DNA of 64,000 nt from contig CM067511.1 in assembly GCA_034509495.1 (NCBI GenBank), positions 974,790 through 1,038,789 on the forward strand, in the 5' to 3' direction. A model generated the notes under the pieces. The model searched no databases, was not told where the DNA came from, and was given only the letters and a program-made list of their open reading frames with translations. Below, piece after piece: positions 13,399 to 23,158 of the stretch (positions within the stretch are counted from its first letter, which is position 1; each line of letters starts with the position of its first letter). The stretch comes from Acestrorhynchus altus. Taxonomy: Eukaryota; Chordata; Actinopteri; Characiformes; Acestrorhynchidae. Position numbers and translations under genes: made by a program.

Positions 13399-14955
13399 AG
13401 AGAGAGTTAGATACTGGGTGTTTCCACCAGAGATGTCCTCTTGGGTTATCGAGCCCCGACTCACACTTCAGTCACTTACAAATAAACTTCAGACGTCAAC
13501 TCATCTGACGACTCGCAGCTCGAATATGGACCAATAACTCGAACATTAGGAGTAAATATAAATATATAAACATATCTGCCTCCATACGCCCGTATATATA
13601 TATCTATATATCACCTACCGAGTCCCCTTTTTGTCTTGGTGGAGACTAGAACCTAAAAATAACCTGTCCCTGATTGAAAATGTGTGGGACGCTATTGGAC
13701 GCTCTATCAACACTCCACCCCTACCACACCATCTGCAGAACTGAGTGAGAACATTCAAGCTGCATGGGATGGATCATCACAGGACACTATTAGGAACCTC
13801 TACACCTCCATGCAGAGACGTCTGGTTAAACCCGATGTCGTACTGAGAGACACCACTTCTGTATGAGTAGATCAATAAATATTGATCAGATCAGATATTG
13901 ATCCTGATCACCTTTATCTTCAGAAGGACGCGTGGGATTGCAAAGTATTAATTATACGTGAAAAGTTGACTGACCTTCTCCGTCTCCTGTTTGCTGAGTG
14001 GGAGCTCCAACGTTTTTTTGCTGTTCTGCAGGTTCTTCAGCTGCTTCTTGGTCTTGTTCGGAGCTCCGATTTTCTCCATGGTTCCCAGCAGGTCAGACAG
14101 GCTGACCTTTTCTCCAGCTCCATCTGCATTAACTGAGAATTCAGAAACCTGAAGGCTTGCTTCTGAACGCTCCGTCTGCTTCGTCCTGCCACCAGAAACC
14201 ACGATGACGTTAGTAACTGGTCACAGAATAAAGAGTCACTTTACAGGAAAAGGAAAATAACGTTCAGCGGACGATTAAGAAGGGAAAAGGGAGTTTATTT
14301 CAAGACATTAGGAAGCATTTTCATTGTTCGATAGGAACACATACTGTTACACCTCAGTATCAACTGAAGCTTCGTTAAATCTCATCTCTGAACAGGTTTC
14401 AGAAGAAAGTACAGACACTGTATCCGTCATTTTGGACCATTTCTATTGGTCCATTCAAATGTTGAGTTTATGTCGTTTTGATGAGACACTGATCTTTCCT
14501 ACAGACAGCAGTTAAAATGATGTTTGGAGAAGACGTCTGTTGGAAGTTAGAAGGTGTACTTAGGCTCTGACCTTCTCCTTCTACCCAGAGAGCTGATGGC
14601 CTCCAGTAGCTTGTTGTGTTTCCTCTCATCATCACTGCCACCCTGTTCAGACAGACAGACACACACACACACCATCAACAAGACGAGAACAAACACTAAA
14701 AGGAAACACTGTTTTTGTAACTTTTTGTAAGTAAAGTTCAGACAGATTGTCTTTGAGCTGAACATCGAAATCATAGGGGTAGCGCTCTAGACTGTTGGTT
14801 GCTAAGGTGTTGCTAGGTGGTCGTTAGGCTTAGTGGAACCAGTCCAGCAGCAGCAGCAGCATTAATTATAGCGCTGTCATTACCTCATCCTCACTGGCAC
14901 TGATGACGTCTTCATCATGTAAAGACAGCTCCTCTTCATCTCCATCTCCAGCCAT
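6583..14955 (-). CDS. utp14a: U3 snoRNA-associated protein 14 (UTP14), SSU processome
   Basis: Nucleolar SSU-processome protein that activates the helicase Dhr1/DHX37 to release U3 snoRNA during 18S rRNA maturation (family knowledge). Coding exons: 14884-14955, 14572-14642, 13975-14185, 13172-13327, 12105-12224, 11897-11991, 11658-11781, 11471-11548, 10499-10889, 8963-9402, 7637-7821, 7159-7258 and 6583-6882. They join in frame to 780 aa; human UTP14A is about 771. Recognisable segments in order: ERKHNKLLEAISSL, QKAEQLVFPL, LTPVEKASITAMSLEE, LQSYYEAKARRE, LKHQNSGKWAKAKAVMAKYD, NPWMSGKL, LPGWGEWGGLGLRPS, and the C-terminal PFPFQNVLQFE with GQTWNTQ. Glutamate runs of 9 and 11 occur in the middle. 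The ATG at 14,955 has the better Kozak context; an in-frame ATG at 15,684 in exon 1 (ATGAGCAG, donor GTTTGA, phase-compatible) would add 12 residues. The lysine-rich C-terminus fits nucleolar location. utp14a versus utp14c: fish have a single intron-bearing gene. Confidence 0.95.
6927..7113. repeat. Tandem repeat of about 29 bp in the last utp14a intron
   Basis: About six or seven copies of ATTAGAGCTTCATACTGGAT followed by CTGAACGCT, with point changes between copies. It sits between the last two coding exons. Confidence 0.85.
7822..8962. other. AT-rich utp14a intron
   Basis: Between coding exons 8963-9402 and 7637-7821. Very AT-rich, with an AAT/AAAT simple repeat at about 8,763-8,823. No exon or mobile-element coding sequence recognised. 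Confidence 0.5.
11005..11232. repeat. Minisatellite, about 58-bp unit, four copies
   Basis: Units share GAGCGATATATCGATATTTG, TATCTGTATC and GGATATAAACAGAGCGGGAT. It lies in the utp14a intron between exons 11471-11548 and 10499-10889. The same unit forms another array at 22,110-22,345. Confidence 0.85.
11784..11818. repeat. (GA/CT)n microsatellite forming a splice-acceptor pyrimidine tract
   Basis: On the minus strand this is an uninterrupted CT run ending in CTCTCAG, which is the acceptor of utp14a exon 11658-11781. Confidence 0.9.
12420..13035. mobile_element. Two decayed DNA-transposon fragments in a utp14a intron
   Basis: 12,430-12,690 resembles the N-terminal half of a Tc1-like transposase in sequence (CATCGACTGCCTCCACAAAG... 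on the plus strand), with stops. 12,690-13,030 matches the common fish repeat containing ACCGTGGTTCGCTGGAGTCC and TTAGAAATGGCTTTGTAACC, a Tc1/mariner-type relic by memory. No intact frame or complete ends found. Confidence 0.5.
13345..13406. repeat. (CA)n(GA)n microsatellite
   Basis: About 25 CA units followed by a short GA run. On the minus strand it lies 17 bases upstream of the acceptor of utp14a exon 13172-13327. Confidence 0.95.
13640..13885 (+). mobile_element. Tc1-like transposase C-terminal fragment
   Basis: Plus-strand translation contains STPTTPSAELSENIQAAWDG and NLYTSMQRRLV, the C-terminal tail of the same transposase family as at 21,180-21,600 and 42,100-42,795. Only the end of the gene is present, within a utp14a intron. 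Confidence 0.65.
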
Positions 14956-15213
14956 CGCTGGTGGAGCAAGTTCAACCCCTTCTCTGTAGGAGGCAGGAAG
15001 GAGAGTGACTGTTATTGCTTTTGTTTACAATTACATCTACAATTCAAACCTTCCAGCTGCTACAACACCTTCAATATTTTTATTATTTATGTGCGTCAGT
15101 GTTCTCAGGACTTTTATTTTGAAAACTGTACACTGTGAGCAAAGAATCGAAATCTGGATTTAATGAAAGCATTTACTGCTGCACTGTGTGTGACTATTGA
15201 TTAGTGTTCTATT

Positions 15214-15665
15214 ACCTGATCAGACCTGAACTGATCAGATGTGAATTGATCAGATGTGTATCGATCAGACCTGAACTGATCAGATGTGTATCGATCAGAT
15301 TTGTATCGATCAGACCTGAACTGATCAGATGTGTATCGATCAAACCGGAAATTACCTGCATTGATCTGACCTGTTGTGTATTGATCAGACTTGAACTGAT
15401 CCGATGTGTATCGATCAGATGTGTATCAATCAGACCTGAACTGCTCAGATGTGTATGAATCAGACCTGAACTGGTCAGATGTGTATCGATCAGACCTGAA
15501 CTGGTCAGATGTGTATCGATCAGACCTGAACTGATCAGATGTGTATCGATCAGACCAGAACTGATCGATCAGAGCTGAACTGATCAGTTCTGTATCGATC
15601 AGAGCTGAACTGATCAGTTCTGTATCGATCAGACCTGAACTGATCAGTTCTGTATTGATCAGAGT
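15214..15665. repeat. Minisatellite of about 30 bp, rich in TGATCA and ATCGAT
   Basis: About 15 units of CTGATCAGATGTGTATCGAT plus CAGACCTGAA, with truncated units. It fills much of the first utp14a intron and stops about 12 bp from the exon 1 donor at 15,676. Confidence 0.9.
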
Positions 15666-15859
15666 AAAGATCAAACCTGCTCATCTGCTCTGATCTCCAC
15701 GTGTTCGCCACAAAGCCCCGGATGAAGGGTGCGGTCAGCTCTTCCGTCGCCTGACCGGGTCCGGTTAGTGTGTCACGGCGGCCGCGGTCTCCTCAAACCC
15801 GCACAAGAATCCGGATCAATATTTAAACCGGTTTATAAACAAACTGCAGCCTGTACACC

Positions 15860-15900
15860 TCCCTGCACACGCGCCGCCATTATGTATGACGTAGGCGGCG
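15860..15900 (-). promoter_or_regulatory. utp14a: utp14a core promoter with YY1-type initiator
   Basis: Minus strand reads ATAATGGCGGC at 15,873-15,883, a close match to the YY1 motif (AANATGGCGGC) often found at start sites of ribosome and RNA-processing genes. A TGACGTAG CRE-like site adjoins it. CpG-rich surroundings (15,680-15,960). The transcription start is inferred, not seen. Confidence 0.55.
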
Positions 15901-16139
15901 CGTTTTTGTGACGTGGCGTTGTGCGCAACTCATCAGAACGGAGAAGCGAAGCCGCGTTTCCATGGTGATCAACATACAAGATTTATTTTAATATTCATAT
16001 TAAAATATTAATATTTTACTACATCTAATAATACATCTAAATACTAAATTTTATTAAAACGCAATAAAAGAGCAATAATAATCAATTTTATAATTAACAT
16101 AACTTTTCTAAAAAATACTCAGTTGTGTGGATTATACAC

Positions 16140-16400
16140 AGCAGTGCTGCTGGAGTGTTTAAACCCCTCAGCGTCCCGTGAGCCCTGATGAAGGACTAGA
16201 GGATGAGCTTCTCCTACTTTACATTTACAAGGTGGAGAGTGTCTAATAGAGTGGACAGTGAGTGGACACAGTGTTTAAACACTCCAGCAGCACTGCTGTG
16301 TCTGATCCACTCGTACCAGCACACACACTAACACACCACCACCGTGTCAGTGTGACTACAGTGCTGAGAATGACCCACCACCCACATAATAGCTGCTCTG
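16140..16400. mobile_element. MITE-like element with long inverted ends
   Basis: ACAGCAGTGCTGCTGGAGTG (16,139 on) is matched in inverse by CACTCCAGCAGCACTGCTGT at about 16,280-16,300, so it can fold back. Followed by CACCACCACCGTGTCAGTGT. Copies of the same family lie at 20,380-20,600 and 37,190-37,570. Confidence 0.6.
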
Positions 16401-16605
16401 TGGTGGTCCTGTGGGACATTGTGGTGGTACTGTGGGGCCCTGTGGGGTCCTGCGGTGGTCCTGTGGGATCCTGGGGTGGTCCGGTGGGGCCCTGTGGTGG
16501 TCCTGTGGGGTCCTGTGGTGGTTCTGTGGGGTCCTCTGGTGGTCCTGCGGGGACCTATGGTGGTTCTGTGGTGGACCTGTGGGGTCCTATGGGGTCCTGT
16601 GTTAG
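16395..16605. repeat. G-rich tandem repeat (GGTCCTGTGG units)
   Basis: Irregular tandem of GGTCCTGTGGGGTCCTGTGG-like units, G-rich on the plus strand and open in all three forward frames only because of its composition. Confidence 0.8.
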
Positions 16606-17454
16606 CAGTTAAATCATAAACATTAGGTCATAACTTTCTATCAGGCAGCTTTGTTTTCATCTGGAAAGTTGAATAAAGAAGACAATTTCAAAAAGTTGGT
16701 GGAATTCCTCTTGAGACTTTTCTAAACCAGTTGATGGACTGAATAAGAGAAGATAATAAATGCATGTGAAGACTGAGTGCACAGGTTCAGCGTACCGGTT
16801 TCTCTCCTCGTTCCTCCTCCTCTCTTCTCCTGCCATCTGTTCAGGAGAGCAGGTCGCAGATGCCTAACAATGGAAATGAGATATCAGAGGAGTGTGTGTC
16901 TGCTCAGAGCAACTGGGAGGTGGGTAATTCGTGGGGCTCTGCATTGTTCTCTACTGTGCATTGTGTTTGAATAAACTTTTAATGAGTGATGATGAAAAAA
17001 CACGTCAATGTTACCTTCTGTTATAGTGAGAAACTAAACTAGGAGGCATTATTATCTTAACTGCTCTCAGAGGAGTCCATGTCTATACTTCTATATATGT
17101 ATGGATGTATGAGACACCTGCTCGTTCACTGTTTCTTCTCAAATCAAGGCGATTAAAGACTTTATTCTCTACTGTCCAGGGAAGACCTGATTTGCATTCA
17201 GTGACAACTCGTCCCAAAAGTCCTGGATGGAGCTCCGTCATTCGTTCCACTGCTCCACAGCTCAATGCTGGGGGGCTTTATACCCCTCTAGTCCACTCCT
17301 GATATTAGACATGGAGACAATAGGGTCAACTTCTGTACAGGGGCTAGACAAGCAGTAATTCAGTTCTGTGTGAGCAAAGGGTGTTTTTAAGCATGCATTG
17401 ATTAGTAGGGGTGTCCACAAATATATATATGATCAAAACTACCTAGTGTAAACA

Positions 17455-17640
17455 GTACGCCTTACGTACGTCTATACCTCATAGTATTAGTGTACTAACC
17501 CCCCAAACCCACACTATTAAGATTAGTATATAGTCTATATCTTATAGTATTAGTGTACTAACCTGATAAACACACACTATTAAGATTAGTATATAGTCTA
17601 TATCTTATAGTATATATTAGTGTACTACAGTATTTACTAT
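17455..17640. repeat. Tandem repeat of about 63 bp, three copies
   Basis: Each unit contains TATAGTATTAGTGTACTAAC and CACACTATTAAGATTAGTAT. No coding content. Confidence 0.75.
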
Positions 17641-17932
17641 ATGACTGGAATGCAGCCTCAGTCCGTTCTTTCTCACTCTTACAGATACTGGAAAATTAAA
17701 ACTGAGTAGGGAACAGATCCCAGTTCTGAAGGAAGCTTTTTTCTTCGCATGTATTGTACTCTCTCTTCACCTTTGACCTTTGATTCTGTCCCCTCAGTTG
17801 GACCGGTGAGTCCAGGCTCTTCTGCTGCTTCTGAGATGAACATCACACCAGGGCTTGTACTGCTCACCCTGCTGGTGTCAACAGTGTTTCAAAGATAGGA
17901 ACAAAGAAACGGCATCAGATTACCAGAAATGC

Positions 17933-17933
<1 letters not shown>

Positions 17934-17989
<56 letters not shown>
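17934..17989. repeat. (CA)n microsatellite
   Basis: About 27 uninterrupted CA units in the gap between utp14a and slc25a5. Confidence 0.95.
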
Positions 17990-17993
<4 letters not shown>

Positions 17994-19544
17994 GTATGTG
18001 GCTCAATCAGTGAATAGATACTGATTATGTTTGTATTCCACTTTTTTAATAAGTATCCTGATGTTTCTAATGACCTAAAGTCCATTCTGCCTCCAGCAGG
18101 TAGATAAGAAAACACCGCCTGCATTTTTATTCTGCATCATTTTATTATTTACCGTATTGAAATTAGCCTTTTCATTTTAAAATACTAAGCTATTATTATA
18201 AGATAATAACTTGGATGGAAAAACTGACTCGTGTTCTGTGTCAATATTTGTATAGAGTAATTTTTGGGGGTGAGTTTGATGAGTTTGAAGTCCTTATTAC
18301 ACGTTTCCTAAATTACAATTTTGAGAAAATGACCATTTTGAAAAATTCAGAGACAATGAAATTTGCTGAAAATTAAATATCTGAAAGATGTATTTTAGGT
18401 TTGAGAAAATCAGTCATTATTCTTAGATATTGTTTATGTTTGGTTACTACTTTTTTCTATAAATCCACCCATGTTTTAGGCCCATTATGTGTTTCTGTAA
18501 TTATTTACTGTCAAATAACAATGAGTTTAGAAAATGTCAATGAAAATACACGTCAAAATGTAAACACATGAATATTTCAATAAAAGCACAGTTTCAGGAT
18601 AGAAATTTAAAATAGACATTTCATTTCATTTCATAAGCCTTTAAAAATTCAGTCATTATAAATCATTAAAAGGTTTTTATACAAAATTATTTGAAGATAC
18701 GTCAGCATTGAAAGAATTCTGGGAAAACATTTTTATTATGTTTGGTATTTGGTATATTTGGTATGTTGATATAAAAGTCAGTTTAAAATATTTTAACAAT
18801 ATGAGCCAAAAATGTGATTTTCATGAACCATGTCTGCATTAAAAATAAAAAACATTTTTGGGAAAATAAGTAAAACAATTAAAAACTAATTAAATTATTT
18901 TGAGATACTAAAGTCACCATGTTAAGAATAATTTCAATAATTCAAAATGAAATTAATTTAATACTTGAATAGAAAATCTCATTATTATTAGATATTAGCT
19001 TTAATGTTTGTTTCTACTATCGTTTTGTTTATAACTGGTTCTTTACCAAATCTGATCCAGGTAGACGAGGGAACATTGCCTGTGTTTCTTTCTCCTCTGT
19101 TCATGTAATTATTGATTATATCATTATTATTATTAATTATTAATTATTGCTAAAAGCTGGTATTTTAGGATAATTAAGAATATAAGTAAAAGTAAGCAGG
19201 TTCTGTATTGTTTAGAGATGGTTTAGAGAAGTTACAGTTTCGTGGATATAAGTCGTTATTTTAAGGTAGAATTTTTAATAAAACAACTCAAAATTTGTAA
19301 ATAGAAATTCTTTATGTTTTTATATTTTATTTCTAAATAATATCATAATTATATTACATAAATTAGTAAAAAAAGTAAAAATAAACAACCTTAAATTAAG
19401 ATAGTAATTAAACATTTCAGCAGAAGTTTGAGAAATCAAAAATTCTGAGATAAAAGTTTAAAGTTGATTTTTAATTATAATTTTCTTGTCTGCTTTTTTT
19501 TCAAAGCACAGTTATCATTTTTATAACATTGTTACACAAATCAG

Positions 19545-19872
19545 CCATAACATTAAAACCACCTGCCTAACATTGTGTAGGCCCCCCTGGTGCCAACAAA
19601 ACAGCCGTGACTTGTGGAAGCGGGACCACCTCACAAGACCTGCCTGATGTTTTGGAGATGTTCTGACCCAGTTGTCTAGAACATCACAGTTTGGCTCTTG
19701 TCAAAGCGCCTCAGATTCTAACGCTTGTCCATTGTTCCTGCTTCAACATCAACTTCCAGAACTGACTGTTCCCTTACTGACTGATATCTCCACCTTCCAC
19801 AGGAGACACTGGACATGAAGACCAGTGTTCACTTCACCTGTCAGTGGTTTTAATGTTCTGGCAGATGGGTGT
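19545..19872. mobile_element. Non-autonomous DNA transposon with short inverted ends
   Basis: Starts CAGCCATAACATTAAAACCA and ends with GTGGTTTTAATGTTCTGGC, nearly the reverse complement. A relative lies at 39,547-39,975 (CGGCCACAACATTAAAACCA to TTTTAATGGTATGGC). Confidence 0.65.
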
Positions 19873-21179
19873 CATGTTCAATATGATCAAAGACGTTTTT
19901 ATCAGGGAATTTCATTTGATTAGAATCTCATTGGCAGCATTAGAAAGTGATAACTGGGTGTTTTGTTGGTAATTTACACGCCGTCACTCAGTCGTAGGAA
20001 TCAATTAGCAGAAACACGTTCAGGAAAGGTTACTGACAACCAGCGCTCGTGTTCATAGGCAAGATGGAAAAGGTTTTGGAAGGAACTCACTGTGACGTAC
20101 GAATGTGTGTGTGGAGGGGGGGGGGTGCTGTAGGCCAACTAAGATCATGTGTCTCACACATCCTTGGGCCCAGAGGCACGAGGCATCTCTGGAATCTCTC
20201 GCCGCCGCAGCCTGCCTAAATATTGGTGCAGGAACATGCCAGCATGTCAGTACCTGCTGTGCATCAACCAGCCACAGTTAATCTCTACTTACACACACTG
20301 ATCCCAAATCAGATATTAACAGAAAGGTGAGGAGCATCCTAAACCTATCCGTTACAGTGACACTGGTGACTGGAAGACTTTCACACTAACACACCACCAT
20401 CATGTGAGTGTGACTGCAGTGCTGAGAACGACCCACCACCCACATAATATCTGCTCCGTGGTGGTCCTGTGGGGTCCTGATCATTGAAGATCAGGGTGAA
20501 AGGAGGAGAATAAAGTCTGCAGAGAAACAGATGAACTACAGTCTGGAATTATAGAACCACAAAGTGCTCCTGTGTGATCAGAGGAACTAGCCAGATGGAC
20601 AGTGTAGCCAGAACAGTAAAACCACCAGCTCTGACCAATCAAGACATGGACTCAAGACCATGGTTCAACATTTTCCTCAAATCTAGTTCTCATATCTGAA
20701 TCTTGTGGTTGTTCAGCACTTCACTGAATCCAGACTTGGATATGTGGGAATTACTTGCTGCCTTTTGCAGAAGACGACGAGAAGCTCTGGTTGGGTTCTG
20801 ACCCACCCTTGAAACCAGAGATTATCAGAGGCAGGATATGACTCAAAGGTAGTCAACAGACTGAGGTGAAGGAGCCTTCAACTGCAGATCTGGTTGCTCA
20901 TGCTGGCAGAAGGCATTAACATTGGTTAGGAGTGCGCTCGTAAAGACAGCGCCAGACTTACTGCTAGTACTCCAGACAACTGTCATTGGGCCTAAGCAGG
21001 AGATAAGGAGGGGTAAATATAGCAGCTCTAAGTTGAAGGTAATCCACTTCATGCGTTTGATTATCCTTCAATGGACGTCGACAGGAAACAGAGTGAAGTC
21101 ACTAGAATGCTTTCCCAAGAAACCTCAACGTTGTCCAATAAAAACGTAATAATGTCCATTAAAGAGCTGTCAGGATTGT

Positions 21180-21600
21180 TTTAGTGGGCTTCACTTAGGG
21201 GTCAACGATCACACATCCAGAAGGTCACCTACGGTCTTCATTACAGAAACGTTAACAGACCAGCATTACGTTAATGAGGTTCTGCAACCAGTGGTTCTAC
21301 CTTTTCTGAACACACACTCCGGTGCTCTATTCCAACAGGACGACGCTCGTCCAAATACTACTGCCGTATCAAGATCTCGCCTTGAAGACACTGATACTAC
21401 ACCGTGGTCGGGCTCATCTCCAGACCTGTCCCTGATTGAAAATGTGTGGATGCTATTAGACGCTCTATCAACACTCCACCCCTACCACACCATCTGCAGA
21501 ACTGAGTGAGAACATTCAAGCTGCATGAGATGGATCATCACAGGACACCATTAGGAACCTCTACACCTCCATGCAGAGACGTCTGGCAGTGCCTGGCCTG
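21180..21600 (+). pseudogene. Tc1/mariner-like transposase remnant
   Basis: Plus-strand translation shows LNTHSGALFQQDDARPNTTA and SSPDLSLIENVW, the second and third acidic-residue regions of the Tc1-type DDE transposase. The frame is broken by stops and no ends are visible. Same family as 42,050-42,795. Confidence 0.8.
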
Positions 21601-22109
21601 AACACCTACAAATAATTTGTGTGCGTTTGTGAATCCCAGCCCAGAAAAACTCAAATATCAGTAGTTCTATTAACTCTTATACTGGACAGGTTAGAGTCTA
21701 GGCTCAAGTCTGACTGAACAAAAATCCTGTTCTGTGAAAGACCCCCCCACCTCACCCCCGGGGTACAAAAAAAGGAAGACAGGCCTGACCAGCATTCCTG
21801 ACGTGAAAGGGATTCAGTACAAAAAGCTCAGCAGTGCAGCCAACACGATTGTACTACTGGTCCAATCATGCTGACCTTGTTAAGTCACATGGCCTGGGCA
21901 GTCAGCCACCGACATAGTGGATTTGGCTTCTGAAGTACTTGGAAGAGCTTTACATGACCTCCACTTTTCCTTTTAGACCAGTTGCTGCAGGTTGTTGAAG
22001 AAAGTGTGATAAAAATACATTAATCTGCCATAACATTAAAAACACCGACAAGAATCAATCTGTGATGTTCTGTCTCTGACTTTACATCGACAAGGTGGAG
22101 CAACTAGAA

Positions 22110-22345
22110 GAAGTGTAGGTAGAAATGTATCTATATCGGGATACGGGCAGAGCGATATATCGATATTTGTATCTGTATCGGGGTATAAACGGAGCAGGAT
22201 ACGGGCTGAGCAATATAATCGATACTTGTATCTGTATCAAGTTTTAAACAGAGCAGGATACAGGTTGATCGATATATTGATACTTGTATCTGTATCGAGA
22301 TATGGGCCGAACGATATATCGATATGGATATTTATATCTATCGGG
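22110..22345. repeat. Minisatellite sharing its unit with the array in utp14a
   Basis: Four diverged units with GAGCGATATATCGATATTTG and TATCTGTATCGGG, as at 11,005-11,232. It is more degenerate than that array. Confidence 0.75.
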
Positions 22346-22786
22346 ATATAAAACCCAACAATTAAATTATTTTAAATCATAAAATATTTAAATTTTCAAA
22401 ATGGCCCTCAGCCATCCTTGCAATTCCACTTCGTAGCCCTGTAAGACATACAGGATATCCGATCAGTTCTAATCAAACGGTGCAAAGAAATCAAGATTCC
22501 TGAGAGCAGATCATTTATCTTTAATTTAAAACACACTGCATGACTGGAGACAACGAAAGAATACTGATCTGTGTCCAAAAGGAAAACCTATAAAAGCATG
22601 TCCTCAAAGATCTTCATACAAATTTACTTTAGAAACATCGGAAAAGCCTGCGTCAGATCCAGGCCTGTTCACTGCTCTGCTGTTCTAATGATGGATCCCG
22701 CAGTCCGGAGCGACGCCCGCTGCTCCTGGTGAAGGAGGGAAAAAACCTTTCCGGGTCACATGTGCAGGTTTGTTCAGTAGGTTGGA

Positions 22787-22792
22787 TTTATT
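22787..22792 (-). terminator. slc25a5: Polyadenylation signal of slc25a5
   Basis: Minus-strand AATAAA about 370 bases past the stop codon, giving a plausible 3' UTR of about 390 bases. Confidence 0.65.
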
Positions 22793-23158
22793 CAAGTGGT
22801 GGTTAAAAACAGACCGACAACAGAACAGGTGGAACACGTTCTAGATTTTCTAAACTTGAACAGGAATGACCGTGATGAGTGGTCGGGAAAATTCAGAATA
22901 AGAGAATTGCACACCGTTTTAAATATATACCATCTCTCCGTTAGAAACCAGTAGGGTTCTACCAGTTTGGGCCCCACAAATAAGGCAGAAGAGTCCAGCC
23001 TAATAATAATAAAGATAAAGGTTATAATAACATTATAATAATACATTATGTTACAGGTTTTAACAACTTCAGCTTTTCTCCATTTTTCTCTTTTTTGTTT
23101 GAAGGTGAAGGTTGTTAAAAACGAAACGATCAGGAGGGAGAAATAAACGGGGCGTAGC

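Larger units (their letters stand above)
15901..22770. other. Gene-free interval between utp14a and slc25a5, repeat-filled
   Basis: No gene recognised on either strand. Contents: MITE-like block 16,140-16,330; G-rich tandem 16,395-16,605; MITE fragment 17,220-17,420; tandem units of about 63 bp 17,455-17,640; CA run 17,934-17,989; AT-rich unique-looking DNA 18,000-19,540; non-autonomous DNA element 19,545-19,870; dispersed family 20,340-20,600; Tc1-like transposase remnant 21,180-21,600; minisatellite 22,110-22,345. Confidence 0.6.

Noticed and set aside
15214..15665. CRISPR-like array of about 30-bp repeats
   Set aside because: Units are directly adjacent with no unique spacers; it is a eukaryotic minisatellite.
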